From Desulfofundulus thermosubterraneus DSM 16057 (GTDB taxonomy: Bacteria > Bacillota > Desulfotomaculia > Desulfotomaculales > Desulfovirgulaceae), in contig NZ_FQZM01000016.1 of assembly GCF_900142025.1 (NCBI RefSeq), positions 1 through 64,000 of the forward strand: a stretch of DNA of 64,000 bases, read 5' to 3'. This document shows, piece by piece, positions 9,021-16,893 of the stretch. Both the position numbers and the translations under genes were made by a program. The notes under the pieces are model-generated. The model saw only the letters and a list, made by a program, of their open reading frames with translations, did no database searches and was not told where the DNA came from. Numbering within the stretch: the first letter of the stretch is position 1; the number at the start of each line of letters is the position of its first letter.

Positions 9021-9770
9021 TTACCCATCCAGGAGCATACAGCAGCCGTAACCCTGGGAGTTTTTCGCTCCCAGGCCGGCATCCAGGGCCACTTGGAGAA
9101 GATGCGGATCCCCCTGCAACAGGTAGTCGCCCATCCAGCCCTTAATAATGATATCTTTGTAGCGGGTGATTTTCAGATCCCTCTCCTCCAGGGCCGCCGG
9201 CAGGATGCTGAAGCCATCCAGGAGGGCCGGACGCCCATGAATGAGCAAATGCTTTTTGACCAGGTTGGCGCCTACCAGTTCGGTAAAGCGGGGTTCAAAA
9301 GGTGCGTAGTAATAGGTGTAGGAGCGCCCGTCCTGCGACTCCATGGTGCTGTAAACCACCACCGGAGAAAGCATCCGCACCCGTACCGGTTGTGTTTGTA
9401 CCCGGGGGCTGGCGGCGGACATTTCCTTCACTTCCAGCCGGACATCACCCAGGCGGACCTGACCTTGCCGCAAAAAACCGGTGCCCAACTCCTGCAGGAT
9501 AAAAGGAATGGGTGAACAGATGACCAGCTTGAGCGGCGGCGTATAAATCAAACGCCCGCTATCCCGGTCATACCTCACTGCCCGGCCCATCAGCCGGGAA
9601 AAGGTAAAAAGCTTGAAGCGGCGCTTTTCCAGGACAAAGCCCTGCTCATGCAGGTAGGTGCGCAAAACCGGGTTTTGCATCTGGTGATAGATGAGCCCCT
9701 GGAGCAGGGTGCCGTAGTGCACCGGAATGGCCAACGGGCCGGGGGCATGGAAATAGATGGTCAGCTGCAT
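9021..9770 (-). CDS. cas6: crRNA-processing endoribonuclease Cas6
   Basis: A 249-residue RAMP endoribonuclease that cuts the repeat RNA to leave the ATTGAAAC handle. It has the double ferredoxin-like layout and a C-terminal glycine-rich loop, GLGAKNSQGYGCC, the Cas6 signature. An N-terminal HYGTLLQGLIYHQM segment could supply catalytic histidines. I start at the ATG at 9770, behind GAGGAAGG, rather than at 9839. It is the only Cas6 seen, so it probably matures crRNAs for both the I-B and III-D complexes. It lies 79 bp downstream of the CARF-RelE gene. Confidence 0.93.
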   Translation of the reverse strand: MQLTIYFHAPGPLAIPVHYGTLLQGLIYHQMQNPVLRTYLHEQGFVLEKRRFKLFTFSRLMGRAVRYDRDSGRLIYTPPLKLVICSPIPFILQELGTGFLRQGQVRLGDVRLEVKEMSAASPRVQTQPVRVRMLSPVVVYSTMESQDGRSYTYYYAPFEPRFTELVGANLVKKHLLIHGRPALLDGFSILPAALEERDLKITRYKDIIIKGWMGDYLLQGDPHLLQVALDAGLGAKNSQGYGCCMLLDG

Positions 9771-9849
9771 ATTTCTACCTTCCTCTCTGACAACTGCCTG
9801 TATAACCGGGGGCAGGAAAGGCCGGAATCCACCGGCCATAGGGCTTTAT

Positions 9850-10986
9850 TTATGGATTGTCATTAACATCATGTGGACCGACATGGCGCAAACGCAGGAT
9901 ATTACCTTCAGGACGGCAGGAAACCCGCCAGTCCTGGTTAAGACGGAAATGCCCGATGTTTCCCGGCCTGCCCTTATAAGTTTCGTAAAGCAGACCACTA
10001 TCCTTACGCAAACCCGCAAGGCCCTGCTCGCGAAAAAGCAGGGACACTTTAGCCAGGGTTGTCTGGATATCCGCCCGCCTGGCTTTGTCCGTGATGTCCA
10101 TGAAATCTTTCTCGAAGCTTCGCTCATAAGCCAGGGCCGGGAACGGTAAAAGATGATCGCTGCCCAGAATCTTTTGCTTATGCCGTTCCCACATCAACAG
10201 TCCCCAGGTACTCAGGGTATAGCTTCCCTCTCCGTCGGAGTCCAGGTAAATCTCCGGGATACCTTTTACCTCTTCCTCCCGCGCAAAGTAACCGTTCTCC
10301 ATAAGGGCGAAAAGAACCGCTTTTTCCTGTAAAACCGGTATTTCGTCCAAAACCACCGGCAGGCGGGGAATGCGAATGAGATCCGCCGATGGCGCTTCGA
10401 AAATATAAATTATTTCATCGGCGTAAAACATCCCCAGGGTATTCATATACCCCTGCAAACTTTTAAAACCGCCCACCAGATTAAAAACAATATGATAACG
10501 GTGCTGCCGGTAACCGGCCAGAGTCTGCTCGCACCACCTGACAACCTCATTTACCCCGGCGGTAAAACTTCTGCAGTCCCTGGTGCTTAGTCCCGGTGGT
10601 ACCAGAATCTCAACTGAATTAAATCCCAGCCTTTTTAAATGCTCCTCAAGTAAACGGGCCGCTTCACGGCCCTGATAGGTATCGGTGGCCACAAGGACAT
10701 GGTGATCCATGCCGGTGTTTCGGGAATGAAATTCGCGACCATAATAACCCAGGAGCCCCCTTAACTCGGCACTCAACCGTGGCAATTCTTTAAAAGCGGC
10801 GTTCCGCAGTTCGGCATCCACTTTCTGAATAATTTCATCGATCATATCCCTCTGGTGGGATGTTAGCTCTTTTTCTACAGCATTGGCCGTGTCTCTGAAG
10901 ATCAGGCTTAAATCCTGGTCTTTTTGCCTGTTGACATAATTAGTTAACAGGCTGGTACCCACTGTAGAAACAATCAGGTAAGGCAT
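9850..10986 (-). CDS. CARF-RelE fusion, candidate cOA-activated ribonuclease (Cami1-like)
   Basis: 378 residues. Residues 1-205 look like a CARF sensor of the APE2256 type: a glycine/serine turn TVGTSLL at 8-14 and a second ligand loop NLVGGFK at 169-175. Residues 210-280 may form a winged-helix-like linker. Residues 286-373 read as a RelE/ParE-like toxin: YERSFEKDF, then GHFRLNQDWRVSC and LRLRHVG, the usual strand order of RelE interferases. CARF-RelE proteins (Cami1) are known to cleave ribosome-bound mRNA when bound by cyclic oligoadenylate. Placement beside a type III-D operon with active-looking Cas10 fits. It has a GAGGAG site before the ATG. Domain calls are by eye. Confidence 0.8.
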   Translation of the reverse strand: MPYLIVSTVGTSLLTNYVNRQKDQDLSLIFRDTANAVEKELTSHQRDMIDEIIQKVDAELRNAAFKELPRLSAELRGLLGYYGREFHSRNTGMDHHVLVATDTYQGREAARLLEEHLKRLGFNSVEILVPPGLSTRDCRSFTAGVNEVVRWCEQTLAGYRQHRYHIVFNLVGGFKSLQGYMNTLGMFYADEIIYIFEAPSADLIRIPRLPVVLDEIPVLQEKAVLFALMENGYFAREEEVKGIPEIYLDSDGEGSYTLSTWGLLMWERHKQKILGSDHLLPFPALAYERSFEKDFMDITDKARRADIQTTLAKVSLLFREQGLAGLRKDSGLLYETYKGRPGNIGHFRLNQDWRVSCRPEGNILRLRHVGPHDVNDNP

Positions 10987-11251
10987 TTTATTTCTCCTCT
11001 CTGGGGAAAGAATCAGTTTATTGCCGCCAGTACATAACCTGGATTGCCGTCTTTTATAATCGTCGGGTCTTTTAGCACTGTTTTGAAGTATACCGGTAAG
11101 ACATTTATATATCCATCGTTCTCTTGATCGCTTCGATCTTGGCGGTGTTCTTCTTATTGGGTTTTTTCCACTGGTCGGGTTTTTACCAGCAAAATTCTTT
11201 CCACAATGAAATTAGAAACCAAATCTATATCAAAAAGCTTTATCAGAAACC
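10987..11251 (-). other. Gap between III-D operon and CARF-RelE gene with a possible coding remnant
   Basis: 265 bp without an intact gene. On the minus strand a short open frame of about 45 codons ends at about 11018 and contains NVLPVYFKTVLKDPTIIKDG, which reads like the C-terminus of a real protein but has no clear start. It could be the tail of a decayed gene. I cannot name a family. The remainder is A/T-richer than its neighbours and may hold a promoter for the CARF-RelE gene. Confidence 0.35.
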
Positions 11252-11842
11252 CTAGCCCTCGTTTTTTGTATCTTTAAAGCCGGTCCAGTTTTTAAGCACG
11301 GCCAGCCTCGGGTCGATATCATCAGCATCACTCCGGCGGTTCCTTTCTCCCGAGGACGTTCTGCCGGAGACTTTGCCGGATTTTCCGGTGCTGCCAGTTT
11401 CCGGCCGGCTTTGCCTGCCGGCAGGCACGTCTTTCCACGGGTCACGCTCCGGCGTCACACCTTCCGGTAGATCTGTAACCGGACCGGCAAATGCCCGGTG
11501 CAACCGGGCGACCCACCCGATCACGTAGGCCAGTTCTTCAAAAGAAAGGTCCTTGAGTACCGGATGCTTGACCTGACCATTATGCACGCCGAGGGCTTGA
11601 ACAATCCCACGGTATTGATCACGCATACTGTGGCGCGCCAGCGGGCATTCCGGCAGTTTTTCGATAATAGACAGCGCCTGGCGCAGGCGGTCTTCCTTCG
11701 CCGGCCTGCGGCTAAATTCTCGAAAGATCTCAGCCACCGTTCCAATGGCACTGCCGCCTGGTTTCTGGTCACCGCCCGGCCAACCCGGCTCCCTGACGAG
11801 CTGGTAAGCCAGCTCCAAAAGACGTTCTTTATCCAGAGCCAT
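11252..11842 (-). CDS. Unrecognised helical protein at the end of the III-D operon
   Basis: 196 residues from an ATG at 11842 behind AAAGGAGG; the frame is open to 11893, but that ATG precedes the ribosome binding site. Residues 1-125 look all-helical (FEELAYVIGWVARLHRAF near the end), in the style of a type III small subunit. Residues 130-180 are rich in Ser, Arg, Gly and Lys and look disordered, followed by a short acidic end (DADDIDPRLAVLKNW). It starts 29 bp after the preceding RAMP gene, so it is probably part of the effector operon. It may be a second Cas11-like subunit or an accessory protein; I do not recognise the family. Confidence 0.75.
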   Translation of the reverse strand: MALDKERLLELAYQLVREPGWPGGDQKPGGSAIGTVAEIFREFSRRPAKEDRLRQALSIIEKLPECPLARHSMRDQYRGIVQALGVHNGQVKHPVLKDLSFEELAYVIGWVARLHRAFAGPVTDLPEGVTPERDPWKDVPAGRQSRPETGSTGKSGKVSGRTSSGERNRRSDADDIDPRLAVLKNWTGFKDTKNEG

Positions 11843-11871
11843 TTGGGGACGAACCTCCTTTTGCCCTTCTG

Positions 11872-12972
11872 CTAATACCCCTCCATACCCCACGCCGGAC
11901 CGCGGCGCTTGCCGGAGAGAATCTCCCGCAACAGGGCGACGTTCCTGGCAACGTCCGGGTCGTTGCGGCCGTAGTTGCGCGCCAGTTCTACGGGGTCCAA
12001 CTCCACCGCTTTCGCCGGGAGATATTCCCGTGTATACCAGCGCACCTCTCGTAAGCCGAGCCGAACCGTCCCGAAGTAAGCAGGTTTGCCGTAGCCGAGG
12101 CCCAGGCGGATCTCACCGTCCAGGCCGAGGGCAAAGCAAAGAAGAGCCAGCTCTTCCCGGTCGAGGTTATGAAAGGTTACCTCGCCCTGAAAGCGGCCGC
12201 CGGGCGGGACAAACTCGTGGGGCTGGTTTCCCTGGCGGGGATCCCCTTGAAGGTAAAACTTGCGCCCGCGAAAAGCCGGGGCTGGCAACCGGCCTTTTAA
12301 ACCGTTCCGCCAGCGCAGCCACTCCTCCTTGGTACAATCGGGACAGTGCGCCGGTCCGCCGCAGCCGACGACCCTGTAAAACTGGCAGTAGTAGAGGCGT
12401 TCGTTGCCACAACCCCGGTTTTCCCGCGTGCGGGGGTAGTCTTTAAACGGTTGTTCCAGTGGAGGCAGCTCTGCAACAACCCATTTCGTCTCGTCGCAGG
12501 GCGTGAATTCACCGAAAACCACCCGTCCCCGGTAACCCTTTTTCCCTTGTACAAAACCGAAAAGACGGCAGGTGATGCAGGCGGCCTTTTCGCTGCACGG
12601 CTGGCGGTTTCCCGGCGGGGTGGCGGCATGCAATCTCTGGCAGGGCTTGCCAGGAGGTTGAGCCAGGCAGCTCCGAGATGCTGCCTCGGCCAGGCTCCTT
12701 ACCACACCTTTCAAAGAAGAACCTGGAATGACCGGGACCTGGTCTCGACGCATAAAGGCACGTACTATCTGTCCTTCATTGAGCCGGTAGGATCCGCTGC
12801 CAATATGCAACGGGGTGACAACCTCCAGCTCCAGAACCAGCCGTCCGGTCAGCCGGTAGATGTCGATCCGGTTGTGGGGCACAACTTCCCGCCGGTCTTC
12901 CGGGCGTACCGGCAGGAGGGGTACAAAAGCGTAAGGCTTGTCTCGCAACATGGTTCCGGTTCCTTTAGCCAC
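11872..12972 (-). CDS. Type III-D RAMP protein (Cas7-like), cysteine-rich
   Basis: 366 residues. A RAMP-fold N-terminal half carries TPLHIGSGS and the G-loop PGSSLKG. Cysteine clusters (CSEKAACITC, then CGGPAHCPDC) suggest zinc binding. C-terminal LGLGYGKPAYFG is a second glycine-rich loop. The segment before the G-loop, where backbone Csm3 proteins place the RNA-cleaving Asp, has no clear equivalent, so this may be a non-cleaving or capping subunit. It overlaps the preceding RAMP gene by 8 bp. Confidence 0.85.
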   Translation of the reverse strand: MAKGTGTMLRDKPYAFVPLLPVRPEDRREVVPHNRIDIYRLTGRLVLELEVVTPLHIGSGSYRLNEGQIVRAFMRRDQVPVIPGSSLKGVVRSLAEAASRSCLAQPPGKPCQRLHAATPPGNRQPCSEKAACITCRLFGFVQGKKGYRGRVVFGEFTPCDETKWVVAELPPLEQPFKDYPRTRENRGCGNERLYYCQFYRVVGCGGPAHCPDCTKEEWLRWRNGLKGRLPAPAFRGRKFYLQGDPRQGNQPHEFVPPGGRFQGEVTFHNLDREELALLCFALGLDGEIRLGLGYGKPAYFGTVRLGLREVRWYTREYLPAKAVELDPVELARNYGRNDPDVARNVALLREILSGKRRGPAWGMEGY

Positions 12973-13843
12973 CGTGATTCACCCACTTTTGTTGCACTTC
13001 CATTTGTTTACGGTGCAATCTCTCTAAGGTTTCTGCCAAGTCAACTTTAAGGGTCAGGAGCCACTCAAAACCTTCGCGGGCAGCCTCCCAGCAGTAGCCT
13101 TTGTTGGTGTAACGGCAACCGGCTACCGGTACAGTATCGTCGTGCTCATACCCGCGCAGTACTTCCGCGGGTGGATCGCGGCGGTAATCCCGCACCAGCA
13201 CCTGCGCGTTTTCTACACGCACCCGGCCGTAACCCCGGGTGGTGCTGCCCCCGAGCAGGAGGAAACCATCGTCCAGGTCCTGCAGCAGTACGCCCAACAG
13301 CTTAAGCTGCCAAACCGCAAAATTGGTCAGGCTGATCTCGGCGGCAAAGGTTCCCTCTTCGACCACCTCCGGGTTGAAGAGTGCCTTTCCCTGCGTAGCG
13401 CCGGTGATCCGGTTGATAGCCACGTGGTTCCGTTCGTTCAAAACTAGAGGCCTGTCCTCTACCGGAAAGGCGTCGGCACAGCGCAGGCGTCCCGCCAGAT
13501 AGGTCTGCCCGAAAAGCTGGGTTACAGGGTCCGAAGCATAGTAGCGGTAATCGCCCGGTTTATCCTTCATTTCGTCATCGCGCCCTCGCTGGAAGGGGTC
13601 GGGAATAGCCATTCTGTCTGGTGCCAGCGCCCGGATGATCTGTTCCGCCCGGCTGCGCAGAACACCCTTGAGGCTGGAACCAGGGATGTAGGGCACTTCC
13701 CTGCCGTTCCGCCAGGCCCGGACAAAACTCATATCAGGCTGCAGGGGATCAAGTCCCGGCTGATCCGGCCCTTTGATTAAAAGCGGCCCGGCGGTATGTA
13801 ACCAGAAAAAGATGCGCGCCTCGTTACGAAAGTTCTTAAACAC
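12965..13843 (-). CDS. Type III-D RAMP protein (Cas7/Csm3-like)
   Basis: 292 residues from a GTG at 13843, the first start compatible with the 8-bp overlap with the upstream gene; the open frame reaches 14014, but that part lies inside the neighbour. It contains the RAMP G-loop PYIPGSSLKG and a C-terminal glycine-rich GGSTTRGYGRV. Acidic residues in LDPLQPDM precede the G-loop and could supply the target-RNA cleavage site. It is likely one of the backbone subunits of the III-D complex. Confidence 0.85.
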   Translation of the reverse strand: MFKNFRNEARIFFWLHTAGPLLIKGPDQPGLDPLQPDMSFVRAWRNGREVPYIPGSSLKGVLRSRAEQIIRALAPDRMAIPDPFQRGRDDEMKDKPGDYRYYASDPVTQLFGQTYLAGRLRCADAFPVEDRPLVLNERNHVAINRITGATQGKALFNPEVVEEGTFAAEISLTNFAVWQLKLLGVLLQDLDDGFLLLGGSTTRGYGRVRVENAQVLVRDYRRDPPAEVLRGYEHDDTVPVAGCRYTNKGYCWEAAREGFEWLLTLKVDLAETLERLHRKQMEVQQKWVNHGG

Positions 13844-14654
13844 CCGCCGCACCCCCCATAGCCAACCCCGCTTCGCGACAGGCGCTTCCCAGGTCCTGAG
13901 GAGAAAGCCCGTTCCAGCCGCGGGCCAGGAATTCGCGCAGGTTGGCTGCGGTGACCGAAGCCACCTGCGTACTCTCCAGGCGCACCCGGCCCAGGCCGCG
14001 CCCGGTGCAACCACCCAGGGGAAGTTCCCCCCGGGTAAAGGGCAGCAGCGTCAGAAGTATATCCCGCCATTCTTCATCGCTGGCGTTTTCTACAACGGCT
14101 TCGAAAGTAAAAGCCGTTCCGGCCGGTACTGCCTCAATCTCGTACTTGCGTTTCGTGTGAGCGGTACGCGTATCCCGGTCAATGGCGACGCCGGGGCGGA
14201 CCTCGCAAAAGCCCGGCCAGGTGGACTCATCCAGGAGCAAATCCCTGACCCGTAACCGGCCGGCAAAGTGGGGGCTGCCGAAGATGCGACACGCCGGGCA
14301 TAGCCTGGTGTAAATTTCGCCGGCCAGCCGCCGGAGGTCATTATGCTCTCTCTTGAGTTTTTTCACCTCTTCTGCAGGCAGGCACGGGGCGCTCAGCGGA
14401 TCGCAGCACCCGCGGTCGCCGTTATCGCGTTGCCCCAAAACCTGCTCGGCAAAGCTCCGCCACACCCCCTTGAAAGATGACCCCGGGATGAAAGGACGCC
14501 CGTAAGCATCGCGGATGACCGGGTTGTCGATGGCAGTGGGGTCGGGCACGGCCTCCCCGCTCCCGATGCGCAACGGGGTTAAGGTCACCAAACGCCCGGT
14601 AATGCGCCGCCGGTTATAGAAGGTGTCGTAGAGGAATCTAACGGCTGCCGCCAT
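13836..14654 (-). CDS. Type III-D RAMP protein (Csm3-like, putative catalytic backbone subunit)
   Basis: 272 residues from an ATG at 14654 behind GGAGGTGATC. It is the most Csm3-like of the set: TPLRIGSGEAV, then AIDNPVIRDAYG (Asp43 is the position of the known target-RNA-cleaving Asp), then the G-loop FIPGSSFKG. A zinc-like LCPACRIFG follows, and near the C-terminus GGCTGRGLGRV. It overlaps the small-subunit gene upstream by 17 bp and the next RAMP gene by 8 bp. Confidence 0.88.
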   Translation of the reverse strand: MAAAVRFLYDTFYNRRRITGRLVTLTPLRIGSGEAVPDPTAIDNPVIRDAYGRPFIPGSSFKGVWRSFAEQVLGQRDNGDRGCCDPLSAPCLPAEEVKKLKREHNDLRRLAGEIYTRLCPACRIFGSPHFAGRLRVRDLLLDESTWPGFCEVRPGVAIDRDTRTAHTKRKYEIEAVPAGTAFTFEAVVENASDEEWRDILLTLLPFTRGELPLGGCTGRGLGRVRLESTQVASVTAANLREFLARGWNGLSPQDLGSACREAGLAMGGAAGV

Positions 14655-15138
14655 CACGATCACCTCCAGGATGCCGCTTTTTGCTTTGCGCTTTTTCTTT
14701 TTTGAGGTAATCCAGATACTTGACCCGCCAGCTTAAATACCCGAAGAAATGAGCCAGGCAGAGGAGGACAAAACGCTTGTCGTTGGTACGGTTACTATCT
14801 TTTAGTTTGTCTGTTGCTAATTTCTCTATTTCTTCAATCTCCTTAAGAAGTGCCCTGCCAAAAGGCTCTCCGTTGATCTCTGCCGTCCAGCCCTGCCCGC
14901 CGGAGTCACGTCCCATCTGGTATTCGATAAAGGCTTTGATTTCCAGGGGTATGGCGGCCATTTGGGCCATTACGACCAGGTTTTTGATCTGCTTGTCCCC
15001 GATGCCTTCGGGTTTGGGCCTACCTTCCCTCAAAAAGTCTGCTGCCCTTCTCGCCAGTTCTTCCTTCAGTTCATCGAGATCTTTCTTCCTGGCCCGCTCG
15101 AGCTCAAAATCCGATACCTGCGTTTCACTAACCTTCAT
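14638..15138 (-). CDS. Type III-D small subunit, Cas11/Csm2-like
   Basis: 166 residues, predicted almost entirely helical with many Lys/Glu, for example a long charged helix after LERARKKDLDELKEEL and C-terminal FFGYLSWRVKYLDYL followed by a basic tail. Small size, helical content and position between csx10 and a Csm3-like gene match the small subunit (Cas11) that lines the inner face of type III complexes. The assignment is by context rather than by a signature motif. Confidence 0.7.
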   Translation of the reverse strand: MKVSETQVSDFELERARKKDLDELKEELARRAADFLREGRPKPEGIGDKQIKNLVVMAQMAAIPLEIKAFIEYQMGRDSGGQGWTAEINGEPFGRALLKEIEEIEKLATDKLKDSNRTNDKRFVLLCLAHFFGYLSWRVKYLDYLKKEKAQSKKRHPGGDRDGGSR

Positions 15139-16288
15139 CGCTCACCCCTCCATTATTCAGGTGAAATTCATCGCAGACGCACAGCGCACCGTAGCCGTCT
15201 TCGGTCTTCAAACCCACGCCCTGATTTTCGAGATGGAAAAGGGCCTGCAGGAGCCCATCATTTAACTCGCCGCGCACCCGGCAAAGGAAAACACTTCCGG
15301 CGGCAATGTACAGTCTCGCCTCTTGCCGTCCATCACCTTTTACCTCTGTGCAGTACCCGCCGTAAATTTTAAAGTCGGCAACGGCTTTGGTAATTTCCAC
15401 CGCGGGGCCGGCCGACCGCAGCGGGGGCGGAAGAACGGCCTGCGCCACTTCCTGCCGCAGCTCCGGTGTGGAAACCCATCCGGTTTTCGGCGTCAGCTCC
15501 GTATCCGGCAGAGCGTCGGAAAGCAGGGTGAGGGAAAAATAGGTGTATTCCGGTTGAGTTTCGGTTAATTGCTTGATTGCTTCTTGGAACCGTTCGATAC
15601 GTTGTTTCGTGGCTTCCGGGCCGGGCCCGGCCTTCCGTTCAAAGCGGACGGCAGCCCGCCCCAGTCCCACGGTTGTTTTCGCCCCCAGGCGGAGTTCGAC
15701 TGTTTCAGGAATTGTATCAGCATCGGGAACATCCAGCCAGCCAAGGAAGGTTTGGCCTGCGTCCAAAACGCGGAGGGCGTAAAGCTGACGGTCCTGGGCC
15801 ACGCCACGGTAAGGATCGACGGCTAGGCGCATTATCAGGCGCCGGTTTACCGCTACATCACGGTATTCGTCATCCAGATAGCCCGAAACGCGCTCGACGC
15901 GCTCCTTGCACTCAGGGCAGCGGAGCCGCCCGGGCGCGAGCAGGGTGTCGAAGGTGGAATGGCTGGAATCAAATTTGCAGTGGTAAGCCGTGAGCGGTGC
16001 CACCCGTGCACCGTCCTTGTATAAATGGCTGAACCGCACGCGTTCAAATGAAGCACAAAGACCGCACCACATGCAGTCGGCGCATTCTGACCCGGCGGCA
16101 AAGCGCACCCAGTGGTATCCCCTTGCCTCCGAATAATAGGGACAGCCCTCGGTAATTACCCGTGCCAGGGCAGCCCGCAGCACCCCGCCGGGAATGAAGT
16201 CGCGGGAAGGGAGGAAATAAGCCGAAGGCTCACGCCGGTCACCGACCAGGGCGGGCGACTTCAGCTCCAGGGTTACGGCGTACCGCAT
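15128..16288 (-). CDS. csx10: CRISPR-associated RAMP protein Csx10 (Cas5-group subunit of III-D)
   Basis: 386 residues starting with MRYAVTLELKSPALVGDRRE, the Csx10 N-terminal strand, with a G-loop-like FIPGGVLRAAL shortly after. Cysteine pairs (CADCMWCGLC, CPEC) indicate a zinc site, and KTTVGLGRAAV is a RAMP glycine loop. Csx10 is the marker subunit of subtype III-D and takes the Cas5 role at the crRNA 5' end. It overlaps its neighbours at both ends (16 and 11 bp). Confidence 0.9.
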   Translation of the reverse strand: MRYAVTLELKSPALVGDRREPSAYFLPSRDFIPGGVLRAALARVITEGCPYYSEARGYHWVRFAAGSECADCMWCGLCASFERVRFSHLYKDGARVAPLTAYHCKFDSSHSTFDTLLAPGRLRCPECKERVERVSGYLDDEYRDVAVNRRLIMRLAVDPYRGVAQDRQLYALRVLDAGQTFLGWLDVPDADTIPETVELRLGAKTTVGLGRAAVRFERKAGPGPEATKQRIERFQEAIKQLTETQPEYTYFSLTLLSDALPDTELTPKTGWVSTPELRQEVAQAVLPPPLRSAGPAVEITKAVADFKIYGGYCTEVKGDGRQEARLYIAAGSVFLCRVRGELNDGLLQALFHLENQGVGLKTEDGYGALCVCDEFHLNNGGVSDEG

Positions 16289-16893
16289 TTTCCGCTTCCC
16301 TCCTCCACGACCTGGACCCGGAACCAGCCCAAGCCCCTGCTCTTACCGAATCCCAGGGCATAGTTAAAAGCAAAGGCATCTTTGAGTGCCGCCACGACTG
16401 TTTGCCGTTTTTCCTCCGGAACCCATCCCCATATCTGGCCCTGAAAAACCACGTTTTTACCTCCAACTGTTTCCACGGTATAAAGGGCGTTGTCACGGGC
16501 CACCCGCCGGTAGCGGTCCATGGCGATGCCGGGACGTACACCGACCAACCGGTCGATATCGTTATAGGTGGGCCGGGCGTCCTCAAAGTAGAGGTGCCCC
16601 CGGCGATTACCCTTTTGACCGAAAATCAGACAAACCAGACAGGGGCAGTCCTCGGTTTCCCGGCAAGCTTCCTCCGGACCGTAGACCTGGGCCCGGGCCA
16701 GAGCGGTGACCGCGGCCCGGAGGCGTCCCTTGATGGTCGATCCGGGAATGATTGGATAATCCTTCTTCTGGTGATAATCCCGTTCACGGTAAAGATATTT
16801 GTCCAGGAAGCCGCGACCGCCCGTTCCTGCTCCCACATGCACCGGTGTAAAGAACTCGAGCCGGTAGGTAATGCATACTTTAGCCAGGCTCAC
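16273..16893 (-). CDS. Type III-D RAMP protein (short Csm3-like)
   Basis: 206 residues, the shortest Cas7-like subunit here. Features are TPVHVGAG at 16-23, an Asp at position 31 (GFLDKYLY) that could be catalytic, the G-loop IIPGSTIKG around 48-56, a CPCLVC cysteine pair, and C-terminal GFGKSRGLGWFRV. It lies directly downstream of cas10 with a 4-bp overlap. It is probably a backbone subunit contacting Cas10/Csx10. Confidence 0.87.
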   Translation of the reverse strand: MSLAKVCITYRLEFFTPVHVGAGTGGRGFLDKYLYRERDYHQKKDYPIIPGSTIKGRLRAAVTALARAQVYGPEEACRETEDCPCLVCLIFGQKGNRRGHLYFEDARPTYNDIDRLVGVRPGIAMDRYRRVARDNALYTVETVGGKNVVFQGQIWGWVPEEKRQTVVAALKDAFAFNYALGFGKSRGLGWFRVQVVEEGSGKCGTP

